A DNA stretch of 22,335 nucleotides from JAATGA01 sp047605605 (GCA_047605605.1 JASGFG010000066.1:1-22335), one strand, 5' to 3'; shown: positions 1 through 7,675, numbered from the stretch's first letter. Numbers and translations are program-made. Notes: generated by a model from the letters alone, not told the origin.

Positions 1-2
1 TG

Positions 3-65
3 TCGATCCATTCCTTCGACAAATATACCGCGCTGAAAACCGTGTGGATCAAGGTGACGCGGTGA
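3..65 (+). CDS. C-terminal end of an unidentified upstream gene (partial)
   Basis: An open frame enters from the left edge and reads about 20 residues (ending ...LKTVWIKVTR) to a TGA at 63-65. The stop overlaps the preferred GTG start of the next gene in a GTGA arrangement, which is typical of translationally coupled genes and supports both calls. The fragment is too short to assign to a family. The two genes are probably co-transcribed. The alternative is that this is non-coding DNA upstream of the deacetylase gene. Confidence 0.5.
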   Translation, partial: SIHSFDKYTALKTVWIKVTR

Positions 66-1159
66 CGGGGTTTTACCATGACGAGCGGTGCTTCTGGCAC
101 ACGACTGGCGAGGCGGCGCTGTTTCTGCCCGTGGGTGGCTGGGTGCAGCCAATGTCGGGCGGGGGGCATGCCGAGAACCCCGAGACGAAGCGGCGACTTT
201 TGAATCTTGTGAAAGTCTCGGGCCTAGGCGCGCATCTCAACTGGCGCGAGGGTCCGCCGGTGACGCGGGAGAATCTTGCCCGTGTGCATGACGCCGCCTA
301 TCTGGATGACTTCAAAAGGCTTTCCGATGCAGGCGGCGGCATTCTGGGCCATGATGCGCCCTTCGGGCGGGGCAGCTATGAGGTGGCCTGCGTCTCCGCC
401 GGGCTGGTGAAGCAGGCGGTGGCGGATGTGCTGACCCATGGTGGCAACGCCTATGTCCTGTCGCGCCCGCCGGGGCACCATTGCCTGCCATCCGGCGCGA
501 TGGGGTTCTGCATGTTCAACAACATCGCCGTCGCGGTTGAGGCGGCGCGGGCGACGGCCCCCCTGCGGGTGGCGGTGGTGGACTGGGACGTGCATCACGG
601 CAACGGGACGGAAGCCGTCTATTATGATCGCGACGATACGCTGACGATCTCCATCCATCAGGAGCGGTGCTTTCCGCTGGATACCGGCGGGGCAGAGGAT
701 CGGGGGCGCGACGCGGGGCAGGGGTTCAACCTGAACATCCCGCTCTGGCCCGGCGGCGGGCATCAGGCCTATCTGGATGCGATGGAGCTGCTGGTCGCCC
801 CGGCGATCCGGGCGTTCCGGCCCGATCTGATCGTCATCGCCTGCGGGCTGGATGCCAATTCCGTCGATCCGCTGGCCCGGATGCAGGCCACGCCCGAGAC
901 GTTCCGCGCCATGACCGCCACGCTGAAGACCTTGGCGGCCGAGCTTTGCCAAGGCCGCCTGATCGCGGTGCATGAGGGCGGCTATTCCGAGGTCGAGGTG
1001 CCGTTCTGCGGCCTTGCCGTGATCGAGGAACTGGCCGGGCATCGCACGCCGGTGGTCTCGCCGCTGCTCGACTGGGCGGAGCAACAGCAACCCGCCGCCG
1101 ACATGATCGCCGCACAGCGAGCGCGGTTGCAGGCGCAGGCAAAGGGAGTCTTCGGTTGA
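62..1159 (+). CDS. Class II histone deacetylase-like / acetylpolyamine amidohydrolase family protein
   Basis: Zinc-dependent deacetylase of the arginase/deacetylase fold, 365 aa from GTG 62, close to the length of known bacterial HDAC-like amidohydrolases. Numbered from that start, the sequence shows the tandem active-site histidines H139-H140 in a PPGHH motif, zinc ligands D176 and H178 in DWDVHHGNG, the third zinc ligand D264 in CGLDANSVDP, and the catalytic tyrosine Y307 in HEGGYS. All catalytic parts are present. Bacterial members remove acetyl groups from polyamines, acyl-lysines or related small amides; the natural substrate cannot be read from sequence. GTG 62 is preferred over GTG 44 because AAGG lies about 8 bases upstream and the start overlaps the upstream stop. 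The protein is cytoplasmic, with no signal peptide. Confidence 0.9.
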   Translation: MTGFYHDERCFWHTTGEAALFLPVGGWVQPMSGGGHAENPETKRRLLNLVKVSGLGAHLNWREGPPVTRENLARVHDAAYLDDFKRLSDAGGGILGHDAPFGRGSYEVACVSAGLVKQAVADVLTHGGNAYVLSRPPGHHCLPSGAMGFCMFNNIAVAVEAARATAPLRVAVVDWDVHHGNGTEAVYYDRDDTLTISIHQERCFPLDTGGAEDRGRDAGQGFNLNIPLWPGGGHQAYLDAMELLVAPAIRAFRPDLIVIACGLDANSVDPLARMQATPETFRAMTATLKTLAAELCQGRLIAVHEGGYSEVEVPFCGLAVIEELAGHRTPVVSPLLDWAEQQQPAADMIAAQRARLQAQAKGVFG

Positions 1160-1221
1160 CGCCTTGCTGGCGAGGGGGCCGGTCGAATGCCCGCACCGCG
1201 CGCCGATTGCTGCCCGAAGCC

Positions 1222-1330
1222 GGGGGGCGCTTCGCCCCCCGGACCCCCCGAGAGTATTTCCGAAAGGGAAAGATGCCCTGATTTTCCCTTTGGAAAATAC
1301 TCCACGGGGGTGCGGGGGTGTGAAACCCCC
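1222..1330. repeat. Paired inverted copies of a GC-hairpin/GTATTT intergenic repeat, probable bidirectional terminator
   Basis: The gap between two convergent genes holds a perfect 8-bp hairpin (1222-1229 with 1233-1240, loop CTT). It is followed by CCCCCC, GAGTATTT and AAAGGGAAA, and then by a near-mirror copy of the same elements (TTTTCCCTTT, AAAATACTCC, GGGGGTGCGGGGG) in reverse orientation. The two copies form a long imperfect palindrome centred near 1276. Similar elements occur at 2546-2600, 7676-7720 and 11165-11227. A bidirectional transcription stop is inferred from the position between converging 3' ends. Confidence 0.7.
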
Positions 1331-1352
1331 GCTCCGTCCGGCGATGCGGGGA

Positions 1353-2450
1353 TCAGCCGTTGAAGAGGAAGTGCAGAACGTCGCCGTCCTGCACCTCGTA
1401 GGTCTTGCCCTCGACGCGGAACTTGCCGGCCTCTTTCGCGCCCGCCTCGCCCTTGCCGGCGACGTAATCGTCATAGGCGATCGTTTCGGCGCGGATGAAG
1501 CCCTTTTCAAAATCGCCGTGGATCACCCCTGCCGCCTGCGGCGCCAGCATTCCGGCCAGGATCGTCCAGGCGCGCGCCTCTTTCGGGCCGACGGTGAAAT
1601 AGGTGCGCAGGCCCAGAAGCTGATACCCGGCGCGGATCAGGCGGTCGAGACCGGCTTCGTGCAGGCCCATTTCCTCAAGGAACATCGTCGCCTCGTCGGG
1701 GGGAAGCTGGCTGATCTCTTCCTCGATCCGGGCGGAAATCACCACCGAGGCGGCGCCCTGTTTCGCCGCCATCTCGGCCACGCGGTCGGACTGGGCATTG
1801 CCGGTGGCGGCCTTTGCCTCCTCGACGTTGCAGACATAGAGAACCGGCTTGGCGGTCAAGAGTTGCAGCATCCGCCACTGCTTTTCGTCATCGGCAGAGA
1901 TCTTGACGCTGCGGGCGGGGCGCCCGTCGTTCAGTGCGGCCTGGGCGAGCGCCAGCAGCCGGTCCTGATCGGCGGAGTCCTTGTCGCCGCCCTTCAGCTT
2001 GCGGGCCAGGTTCGCGCGGCGGCGCTCGATGGATTCCAGATCGGCCAGCATCAGCTCGGTTTCGATGGTTTCGGCATCGGCCACGGGGTCGATCCGCCCC
2101 TCGACATGGGTGATGTCGCCGTCCTCGAAACAGCGCAGCACATGGGCGATGGCGTCGCATTCGCGGATATTGGCCAGGAACTGGTTGCCCAGGCCTTCGC
2201 CCTTGGACGCGCCGCGCACCAGGCCCGCGATGTCCACGAAGGTCATCCGCGTTGGGATGATCTGCTTCGACCCGGCAATCGCGGCCAGAGTGTCGAGGCG
2301 GGCATCCGGCACCGCCACCTCGCCCACGTTCGGCTCGATGGTGCAGAAGGGAAAGTTCGCGGCCTGCGCGGCGGCGGTGCGGGTCAGTGCGTTGAACAGC
2401 GTCGATTTGCCGACATTCGGCAGGCCGACGATCCCCATCCTGAAACCCAT
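1353..2450 (-). CDS. ychF: Ribosome-binding ATPase/GTPase YchF (OLA1 family)
   Basis: Obg-related P-loop NTPase, 365 aa, essentially full family length. The P-loop GLPNVGKS lies at 9-16, the G3 motif DIAGL at 73-77 followed by a glycine-rich VRGASKGEGLGNQF switch region, and the specificity motif NVEE at 208-211 replaces the usual NKxD. That change is characteristic of YchF and is linked to ATP preference. A helical region follows, and a C-terminal TGS domain begins near 282 (RTYFTVGPKE) and ends ...DVLHFLFNG. Family members bind ribosomes and are linked to translation and oxidative-stress responses. The ATG at 2448-2450 has a purine-rich GGGAAAG site upstream. The gene is divergent from trpA and convergent with the deacetylase gene. 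Confidence 0.97.
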   Translation of the reverse strand: MGFRMGIVGLPNVGKSTLFNALTRTAAAQAANFPFCTIEPNVGEVAVPDARLDTLAAIAGSKQIIPTRMTFVDIAGLVRGASKGEGLGNQFLANIRECDAIAHVLRCFEDGDITHVEGRIDPVADAETIETELMLADLESIERRRANLARKLKGGDKDSADQDRLLALAQAALNDGRPARSVKISADDEKQWRMLQLLTAKPVLYVCNVEEAKAATGNAQSDRVAEMAAKQGAASVVISARIEEEISQLPPDEATMFLEEMGLHEAGLDRLIRAGYQLLGLRTYFTVGPKEARAWTILAGMLAPQAAGVIHGDFEKGFIRAETIAYDDYVAGKGEAGAKEAGKFRVEGKTYEVQDGDVLHFLFNG

Positions 2451-2540
2451 GGTCTTTCCCTTTCCCGCAGCGGCTGGCCGCTTCTATGGCGCGAAGGGCG
2501 GCTTCGCAAGGGCGGGGCGGGGGACGGGCGTGCCCTTGGC

Positions 2541-2600
2541 CGGCCCCGGAGGGGTTTTGCACCCCTCCGGACCTCCCCGCAGGATATTTGCGTCCAGAAA
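2541..2600 (+). repeat. GC-hairpin/GATATTT intergenic repeat copy
   Basis: The 256-bp gap between divergent ychF and trpA holds a perfect 9-bp stem (CCGGAGGGG 2546-2554 with CCCCTCCGG 2562-2570, loop TTTTGCA), followed by AGGATATTTG and CCAGAAAGAGG. The layout (GC hairpin, C-run, ATATTT core, purine tail) matches the other copies in the window. Because it lies between divergent promoters rather than at a gene end, it need not act as a terminator. The rest of the gap (2601-2693) shows an imperfect inverted repeat near 2641-2669 (GTTCGCGGC / GCCGCGCGAAC) and no promoter I would call. Confidence 0.6.
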
Positions 2601-2706
2601 GAGGGGAAGGTTTCAGGGCAGGGTCTGCGGGAAAGGGGGCGTTCGCGGCATTGATTTCGCCGCGCGAACCGGGCACACCGCTTGCGACCGCGCAAGGAGT
2701 GCCGCC

Positions 2707-3498
2707 ATGACCCGCATCGACGCCAAGTTCGCCGCCCTGAAGGCCGAGGGGAAAAAGGCCTTCGTCGCCTATCTGATGGCGGGCGACCCGGATGTGGCGC
2801 GGTCGCTGGCGGTGATGAAGGGGTTGCCGGGCGCGGGCGTCGACGTGATTGAGCTGGGGATGCCGTTCACCGATCCGATGGCGGATGGTCCGACCGTGCA
2901 GGCCGCCGGTCAGCGCGCGCTGGAGGGCGGGCAGACCCTGCAAAAGACGCTGGACATGGTGGCCGAGTTCCGCAAGGCCGACCAGACCACGCCCATCGTG
3001 ATGATGGGCTATTACAATCCGATCTATTCGCGCGGGGTCGAGCGGTTCCTGGCCGATGCGGTTGCGGCGGGGATCGACGGGCTGATCGTTGTCGACCTGC
3101 CGCCCGAGGAGGATGCCGAGCTTTGCCTGCCCGCCCAAGCGGCGGGGATCAACTTCATCCGGCTGGCCACGCCCACGACCGATGCGCAGCGGCTGCCGCG
3201 GGTTTTGCAGAACACCAGCGGCTTTGTCTATTACGTCTCGATCACCGGGATCACCGGCGCCGCGCAGGCGCAGGCGGGCGACGTCGGCCCCGAGGTGGCG
3301 CGGATCAAGGCAGCGACCGAGCTGCCGGTGGTGGTGGGGTTCGGCATCACCACGGCGGAGCAGGCCCGCTCCATCGCCGGGGTGGCGGACGGGGCGGTGG
3401 TGGGGTCGGCCATCGTCAAGGAGATCGCCAGCGGCAAGCCGGTGGATCAGGTTCTGGCCTTTGTCGCGGGGCTGGCCGCGGGCGCGCACGCCGCCTGA
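2707..3498 (+). CDS. trpA: Tryptophan synthase alpha chain
   Basis: 263-aa TIM-barrel enzyme that cleaves indole-3-glycerol phosphate to indole and glyceraldehyde 3-phosphate, the penultimate step of tryptophan synthesis. It passes indole through a tunnel to TrpB. The family signature is clear: IELGMPFTDPMADGP places the catalytic Glu at 49 and Asp at 60, the same numbers as in the best-studied TrpA. The phosphate-binding region VVGFGITTAEQ and GAVVGSAIVK follow near 217-240. A strong AAGGAG site at 2694-2699 supports ATG 2707. trpB is not in the window, so the subunits are encoded apart or trpB lies elsewhere. The neighbours (ychF, lldD) are unrelated to tryptophan. Confidence 0.97.
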   Translation: MTRIDAKFAALKAEGKKAFVAYLMAGDPDVARSLAVMKGLPGAGVDVIELGMPFTDPMADGPTVQAAGQRALEGGQTLQKTLDMVAEFRKADQTTPIVMMGYYNPIYSRGVERFLADAVAAGIDGLIVVDLPPEEDAELCLPAQAAGINFIRLATPTTDAQRLPRVLQNTSGFVYYVSITGITGAAQAQAGDVGPEVARIKAATELPVVVGFGITTAEQARSIAGVADGAVVGSAIVKEIASGKPVDQVLAFVAGLAAGAHAA

Positions 3499-3538
3499 CG
3501 CGGGTTGGTGATGACCGTTGCAGCGGGGCGTGACGATT

Positions 3539-3555
3539 GGTAAGGAAACCTTACC
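3539..3555. promoter_or_regulatory. Perfect palindrome GGTAAGG-AAA-CCTTACC upstream of the hydroxy-acid dehydrogenase
   Basis: Seven-base arms separated by AAA, ending 19 bases before the lldD start. A further CCTTACC follows at 3557-3563, so one half-site is repeated directly. A T-run is absent, so it does not look like a terminator. Position and symmetry suggest an operator for a dimeric regulator, but the spacing does not fit the FadR/LldR GGT-N3-ACC pattern, so no regulator is named. Confidence 0.45.
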
Positions 3556-3574
3556 GCCTTACCGGAGTCGCGCC

Positions 3575-4738
3575 ATGCCCGTCATCACCTGCATCGAGGA
3601 TCTGAAGCGCCTGCACCACGCCCGTGCGCCGAAGATGTTCTGGGACTATTGCGAAAGCGGCAGCTATACCGAACAGACGTTCCGCGACAACACCGCTGAT
3701 TTCGCCAAGGTGCGGCTGCGGCAGAAGGTGGCGGTCGACATGTCGGGAAGGTCGGTCGCAGGCACCATGCTGGGGCAGCAGGTAGCGATGCCGGTGGCGC
3801 TGGCCCCGGTGGGGTCCTGCGGGATGCAATGGGCTGATGGCGAGATCCTGGCGGCCAAGGCGGCCGAGAAATTCGGCGTGCCCTTCACCCTGTCCACCAT
3901 GTCGATCTGTTCCATCGAGGATGTGGCGGCCCATACCACCGCGCCCTTCTGGTTCCAGCTTTACGTCATGCGGGACGAGGAGTTCGTCGATGCCATCATC
4001 GAGCGGGCGAAACGCGCGGGCTGTTCGGCGCTGGTCCTTACCTTGGACCTGCAGATCCTGGGGCAACGGCACAAGGACATCAGGAACGGCCTGACCTCGC
4101 CGCCGAAGCCCACGATCCCGAACCTGATCGACCTCGCGCGGCGTCCCCGCTGGTGCCTGAACATGGCGCGCACGCCGCGGCGGACGTTCGGCAATATCGT
4201 GGGTCATGCCAAGGGGGTGGGGGACCTGTCCTCGCTGACCTCATGGACGAACGAGCAGTTCGACCCGCAGCTCGACTGGAAAAAGATCGCCCGCATCCGC
4301 GACCAGTGGGGCGGCAAGATGGTGCTGAAGGGGGTGCTGGACCCCGAAGATGCCGCCCGCGCCGCCGATTTCGGCGCCGATGCCATCGTCGTGTCGAACC
4401 ACGGCGGGCGGCAGCTGGACGGGGCCTTGTCCTCGATCCGCATGTTGCCCTCCATCGTCCGGGCGGTCGGCGGCAAGACCGAGATCTGGCTGGACAGCGG
4501 CATCCGCTCGGGTCAGGACATCCTGAAGGCGCTGGCCATGGGCGCCACGGGCACGATGATCGGCCGGGCCTTCGTTCACGGTCTTGGCGCCATGGGCGAG
4601 GCCGGTGTGACCGCCGCGCTGGAGGTGATGAGGAAGGAACTCGACATCACCATGGCGCTGTGCGGCGAGCGGGATGTGAAGAACCTTGGTCCGCACAATG
4701 TGCTGGTGCCAAGGGATTTCGAGGGGGACTGGGCCTGA
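3575..4738 (+). CDS. lldD: FMN-dependent 2-hydroxy-acid dehydrogenase, L-lactate dehydrogenase (LldD) type
   Basis: 387-aa TIM-barrel flavoprotein. It oxidises L-lactate (or a related 2-hydroxy acid) to the keto acid and is expected to pass electrons to the quinone pool at the membrane. The active-site signature SNHGGRQLDGA lies at 274-284 with catalytic His276. LTLDLQILGQRHKDIRNG at 155-172 and the FMN-phosphate segments WLDSGIRSGQD (305-315) and MIGRAFVHG are present. The ATG at 3575 is chosen because GGAG (3564-3567) precedes it by 7 bases and the family start (PVITCIEDLKRL) follows; the frame opens earlier, at 3518, without support. No lactate permease or lld regulator is adjacent. Mandelate or glycolate specificity cannot be excluded. 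Confidence 0.88.
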   Translation: MPVITCIEDLKRLHHARAPKMFWDYCESGSYTEQTFRDNTADFAKVRLRQKVAVDMSGRSVAGTMLGQQVAMPVALAPVGSCGMQWADGEILAAKAAEKFGVPFTLSTMSICSIEDVAAHTTAPFWFQLYVMRDEEFVDAIIERAKRAGCSALVLTLDLQILGQRHKDIRNGLTSPPKPTIPNLIDLARRPRWCLNMARTPRRTFGNIVGHAKGVGDLSSLTSWTNEQFDPQLDWKKIARIRDQWGGKMVLKGVLDPEDAARAADFGADAIVVSNHGGRQLDGALSSIRMLPSIVRAVGGKTEIWLDSGIRSGQDILKALAMGATGTMIGRAFVHGLGAMGEAGVTAALEVMRKELDITMALCGERDVKNLGPHNVLVPRDFEGDWA

Positions 4739-4841
4739 CCGCCCCGTCACCTGCGCCGCGCGCGGGGTGAAGGAAGCGGGGTGACGGGAATCGCCCGCCC
4801 CGTTGTCGCGGTCTGCGGCCTGCGGTTCGGGCTGGGCCAAG

Positions 4842-4883
4842 GCGCGGATCTGTCTGCGCGGATCTGCCTGCGCGGATCTGCCT
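4842..4883 (+). repeat. Three tandem 14-bp repeats
   Basis: The unit GCGCGGATCTGCCT occurs three times head to tail at 4842-4855, 4856-4869 and 4870-4883. The first copy differs by one base (GTCT for GCCT). It lies in the 202-bp gap between two convergent genes, just before the terminator hairpin. No reading frame with a plausible start uses it. The array may vary in copy number between strains. Confidence 0.75.
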
Positions 4884-4902
4884 GCAAGGTAACACAGATG
4901 AA

Positions 4903-4934
4903 ACGCCGGAGAGAACTCTCCGGCGTCGTTTTCT
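4903..4934. terminator. Intrinsic terminator, probably bidirectional
   Basis: An 11-bp perfect stem (ACGCCGGAGAG 4903-4913 with CTCTCCGGCGT 4916-4926) with a tight loop, followed on the plus strand by CGTTTTCTT. It lies between the 3' end of lldD (4738) and the 3' end of the convergent small gene (4941). On the minus strand the tail is weaker (GGCGTTTCAT), so it is strongest for lldD and may serve both. Confidence 0.8.
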
Positions 4935-4940
4935 TCGATG

Positions 4941-5102
4941 TCAGCGTTGCGCGGGCTTGTGCTTGCTGTCGGCATTGTCCTGCTTGCGCGGGCTGGCCTG
5001 CTGATCCTGCTGCCGCGCGCCGGACGATTTCTGATCGGCCTGTTGGGGCTGGGATTTCTTCTGCTGGGACTGGTCGTGCTTGTCGTCGTGCTGGCGATTC
5101 AT
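4941..5102 (-). CDS. Small glutamine-rich, probably disordered hydrophilic protein (putative stress protein)
   Basis: 53-aa protein starting MNRQHDDKHD. Fourteen residues are Gln, seven Asp and seven Lys, and there is no Ile, Leu, Val, Phe, Trp, Tyr or Cys. It is therefore predicted to be intrinsically disordered and soluble. I do not recognise a named family. Support for the gene: a strong GAGGAGG site 7 bases before ATG 5102, third codon positions nearly all G or C, a terminator just after the stop, and a good EcfG-type promoter upstream. The opposite strand has an open frame from 4938 that would encode a Leu-rich hydrophobic peptide. It lacks a ribosome binding site and starts inside the terminator's T-rich tail, so I reject it. 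A role in general stress tolerance is inferred from promoter and composition only. Confidence 0.75.
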   Translation of the reverse strand: MNRQHDDKHDQSQQKKSQPQQADQKSSGARQQDQQASPRKQDNADSKHKPAQR

Positions 5103-5140
5103 GTCGTCCTCCTCACCCGGTCCGTTCCGGGCATGGAGGA

Positions 5141-5166
5141 AACGGCAGACATCCCTGAATCGTTCC
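5141..5166 (-). promoter_or_regulatory. EcfG-type (general stress sigma) promoter for the small Gln-rich gene
   Basis: Reading the minus strand, GGAAC (plus 5162-5166) is followed after exactly 17 bases by CGTT (plus 5141-5144). This matches the GGAAC-N16/17-CGTT consensus known for EcfG in the alphaproteobacterial PhyR-NepR-EcfG stress response. Transcription would start near 5133-5136, giving a leader of about 30 bases to ATG 5102. A second GGAACGATT copy lies 12 bases upstream (plus 5170-5178) without a matching CGTT. Whether this organism has EcfG cannot be seen here. Confidence 0.6.
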
Positions 5167-5299
5167 CCCAATCGTTCCGCGACGGGAAACGATGCGCCGA
5201 AATCTGCCGGATTGAACCCCGGTCCACAGCGGATTTTCCCGCGCGCCCGAGAATGTGATTTTCGCGGCCATGACCCTGCGCCTCGGCCCAGGCGATGGC

Positions 5300-5327
5300 T
5301 TGCCAACCGCGCGCCGTCCGCTATGGT
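5300..5327 (+). promoter_or_regulatory. Putative sigma-70 promoter for tex
   Basis: TTGCCA (5300-5305), a 16-base spacer and TATGGT (5322-5327). The start of transcription would fall near 5334, just before the GGGAGAG ribosome binding site and ATG 5352. The match is reasonable but not perfect. Confidence 0.4.
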
Positions 5328-5351
5328 CCTGCCCCCCGAAGGGAGAGTTCC

Positions 5352-7670
5352 ATGACCGACACCGCCCACCGAATTCCGCTGACCATCGCGCGCGAGATCG
5401 GCGCCACGCCGCAACAGGCGGTTGCCGCGATCGCCCTGCTGGACGAAGGCGCGACGGTGCCCTTTGTCGCGCGCTATCGCAAGGAGGCGACGGGCGGCCT
5501 GGACGACACCCAACTGCGCACCCTGGCCGAGCGACTGGCCTATCTGCGAGAGCTGGAGTCGCGGCGGGCGGCGATCCTCGATTCGATCCGGTCGCAGGGC
5601 AAGCTGACCGATGATCTGGAAAAGGCGGTGGCCGGGGCCGACACCAAGGCGGCGCTGGAGGACATCTATCTGCCCTACAAGCCGAAACGCCGCACCCGCG
5701 CGATGATCGCGCGCGAGAATGGCCTTGGCCCGCTGGCGGATGCGATTCTGGCCGACCGCGCTGCCGATCCGGCGGTTCTGGCGGCGGGCTATATCACCGA
5801 AGCCGTGCCGGATGTGAAATCGGCGCTGGAAGGCGCGCGCGACATCGTGGCGGAATCGCTGTCGGAAAACGCCGACCTGCTGGGCCGGCTGCGCGGGCAT
5901 ATGAAGGCGAACGGGCGGCTGGTCGCCACCGTCGTCGACGGCAAGCAGGCCGAAGGGGCGAAGTTTTCCGACTATTTCGCCCATTCCGAGGCTTTTGCAA
6001 CCGCCCCCTCGCACCGGGTTCTGGCGATGTTGCGCGGCCGGAACGAGGGCTTCCTGTCGCTGGATCTGGAGGTCGATGCCGATGCGCCGCGGGGCACCAG
6101 TCCGGCAGAGCGGATGGCCGCCGCCGCGCTGATGGCGACGGGGCAGGGGGCGGGCGACCAATGGCTGCGCGAGGCGGCGGCCTGGGCCTGGCGGGTCAAG
6201 CTGAAAACCTCGCTGACGCTGGACCTGATGGCGGAACTGCGCGAGGGCGCCGAGGCCGAGGCGATCCGCGTGTTTGCCCGCAACCTCAAGGATCTGCTGC
6301 TGGCCGCACCCGCGGGGGGCAAGGCGGTGATGGGCGTGGACCCTGGCATCCGCACGGGCTGCAAGGTGGCGGTGGTCGATGCGACGGGCAAGGTTCTGGC
6401 GACCTCGACCGTCTATCCGTTCCCTCCGAAATCCGATTTGCGCGGGGCGCAGGCGGAACTGGCGATGCTGATCAGGCGCCATGGGGTGAAACTGATCGCC
6501 ATCGGCAACGGCACCGCCAGCCGCGAAACGGAAAAGCTGGTGGCCGACATGCTGGCCGCGCTGCCCGGCGACAAGCCCACCAAGGTGATCGTCTCCGAAG
6601 CGGGCGCCTCGGTCTATTCGGCCTCGGAACTGGCGGCAAAGGAATTTCCCGATCTGGACGTGTCCCTGCGCGGCGCGGTCTCCATCGCCCGCCGTCTGCA
6701 AGACCCCCTGGCGGAACTCGTCAAGATCGAGCCGAAAAGCATCGGCGTCGGCCAGTATCAGCATGACGTGGACCAGCACCGTCTGGCCCGGCAACTCGAC
6801 GCCGTGGTCGAGGATGCGGTGAACGCGGTCGGGGTCGATCTGAACACCGCCTCCGCCCCGCTGCTCGCCCGCGTTTCGGGCGTGGGGCCGGGGCTGGCCG
6901 AGGCCATCGTGACCCACCGCGACACGAACGGCCCCTTCGCCACCCGCCGCGAGTTGCTGAAGGTCGCGCGTCTGGGACCAAAGGCGTTCGAGCAGGCCGC
7001 GGGCTTCCTGCGCATCGCAGGCGGCAAGGAACCGCTCGACGCCTCCTCCGTCCACCCCGAGGCCTATGAGGTGGCGAGGAAGATCGTCGCTGCCTGCGGT
7101 CGCGACATCCGCGCGCTGATGGGCGACAGCGCCACCTTGCAACGGCTGGACCCGCGCAGCTTCATCGACGCCCGCTTTGGCCTGCCCACGGTCAAGGACA
7201 TCCTGTCTGAACTGGAAAAGCCCGGCCGCGACCCGCGTCCCAGCTTCCGCACCGCGACCTTTGCCGAAGGCATCAACGAGATCAAGGATCTGCGCCCCGG
7301 AATGCTGCTGGAAGGCACGGTCACGAACGTCGCGGCCTTTGGGGCGTTCGTCGACATCGGCGTGCATCAGGACGGGCTGGTCCATGTCAGCCAACTGGCC
7401 GACCGTTTCGTGAAAGACCCGCATGAGGTGGTCAAGGCGGGCGACGTCGTTCAGGTCCGCGTGGTCGAGGTTGATGCCCCGCGCAAACGCATCGGCCTGA
7501 CGATGCGCAAGGACAGCGCCGAGGCCCGCGAACAGGCGCGCGAAACCCGCGAGGCCCGCCCCGACCGCCCGCGTCCCGGCGCCAAGCCCCTGCCGACCAG
7601 CGCGGCGCCAATGGTGACGGGCGGCGGCAATGCCTTTGCTGATGCGCTGAAAGACAAATTCCGCCGCTGA
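5352..7670 (+). CDS. tex: RNA-binding transcription accessory protein Tex
   Basis: 772-aa homologue of Tex, the bacterial relative of Spt6, which binds nucleic acids and affects transcription and toxin or stress gene expression. Domain order fits the family: N-terminal helical Tex region (ITIAREIGATPQQ..., KEATGGLDDTQLR), YqgF/RNase H-like domain from about 325 (VMGVDPGIRTGCKVAVVD), helix-hairpin-helix DNA-binding region about 497-556 (GVGPGLAEAIVTHRD), and an S1 RNA-binding domain about 647-719 (LEGTVTNVAAFGAFVDIGVHQDG). A charged Arg/Pro-rich tail precedes the end. ATG 5352 follows GGGAGAG; the frame extends upstream but without support. The gene is divergent from the small Gln-rich gene. 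Confidence 0.97.
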   Translation: MTDTAHRIPLTIAREIGATPQQAVAAIALLDEGATVPFVARYRKEATGGLDDTQLRTLAERLAYLRELESRRAAILDSIRSQGKLTDDLEKAVAGADTKAALEDIYLPYKPKRRTRAMIARENGLGPLADAILADRAADPAVLAAGYITEAVPDVKSALEGARDIVAESLSENADLLGRLRGHMKANGRLVATVVDGKQAEGAKFSDYFAHSEAFATAPSHRVLAMLRGRNEGFLSLDLEVDADAPRGTSPAERMAAAALMATGQGAGDQWLREAAAWAWRVKLKTSLTLDLMAELREGAEAEAIRVFARNLKDLLLAAPAGGKAVMGVDPGIRTGCKVAVVDATGKVLATSTVYPFPPKSDLRGAQAELAMLIRRHGVKLIAIGNGTASRETEKLVADMLAALPGDKPTKVIVSEAGASVYSASELAAKEFPDLDVSLRGAVSIARRLQDPLAELVKIEPKSIGVGQYQHDVDQHRLARQLDAVVEDAVNAVGVDLNTASAPLLARVSGVGPGLAEAIVTHRDTNGPFATRRELLKVARLGPKAFEQAAGFLRIAGGKEPLDASSVHPEAYEVARKIVAACGRDIRALMGDSATLQRLDPRSFIDARFGLPTVKDILSELEKPGRDPRPSFRTATFAEGINEIKDLRPGMLLEGTVTNVAAFGAFVDIGVHQDGLVHVSQLADRFVKDPHEVVKAGDVVQVRVVEVDAPRKRIGLTMRKDSAEAREQARETREARPDRPRPGAKPLPTSAAPMVTGGGNAFADALKDKFRR

Positions 7671-7675
7671 CCCCC

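Noticed and set aside
1222..1330. Possible attachment site or transposon end from the long inverted repeat
   Set aside because: There is no transposase, integrase or target duplication, and similar elements recur at other gene ends, which fits a dispersed intergenic repeat better.
1164..2654. 496-aa plus-strand open frame opposite ychF
   Set aside because: YchF is certain on the minus strand; the plus frame also runs through the repeat block and the intergenic gap.
4938..5258. Plus-strand frame encoding a Leu/Val-rich hydrophobic peptide of 106 aa
   Set aside because: It is the codon-aligned antisense of the Gln-rich gene (CAG reads as CTG), starts in the T-rich tail of a terminator, has no ribosome binding site, and its second half crosses the promoter region. 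The minus-strand gene has far better signals.
4941..7424. 827-aa minus-strand open frame across tex
   Set aside because: Apart from its last 53 codons it is antisense to tex, with His/Arg/Gln-rich low-information sequence typical of high-GC shadow frames.
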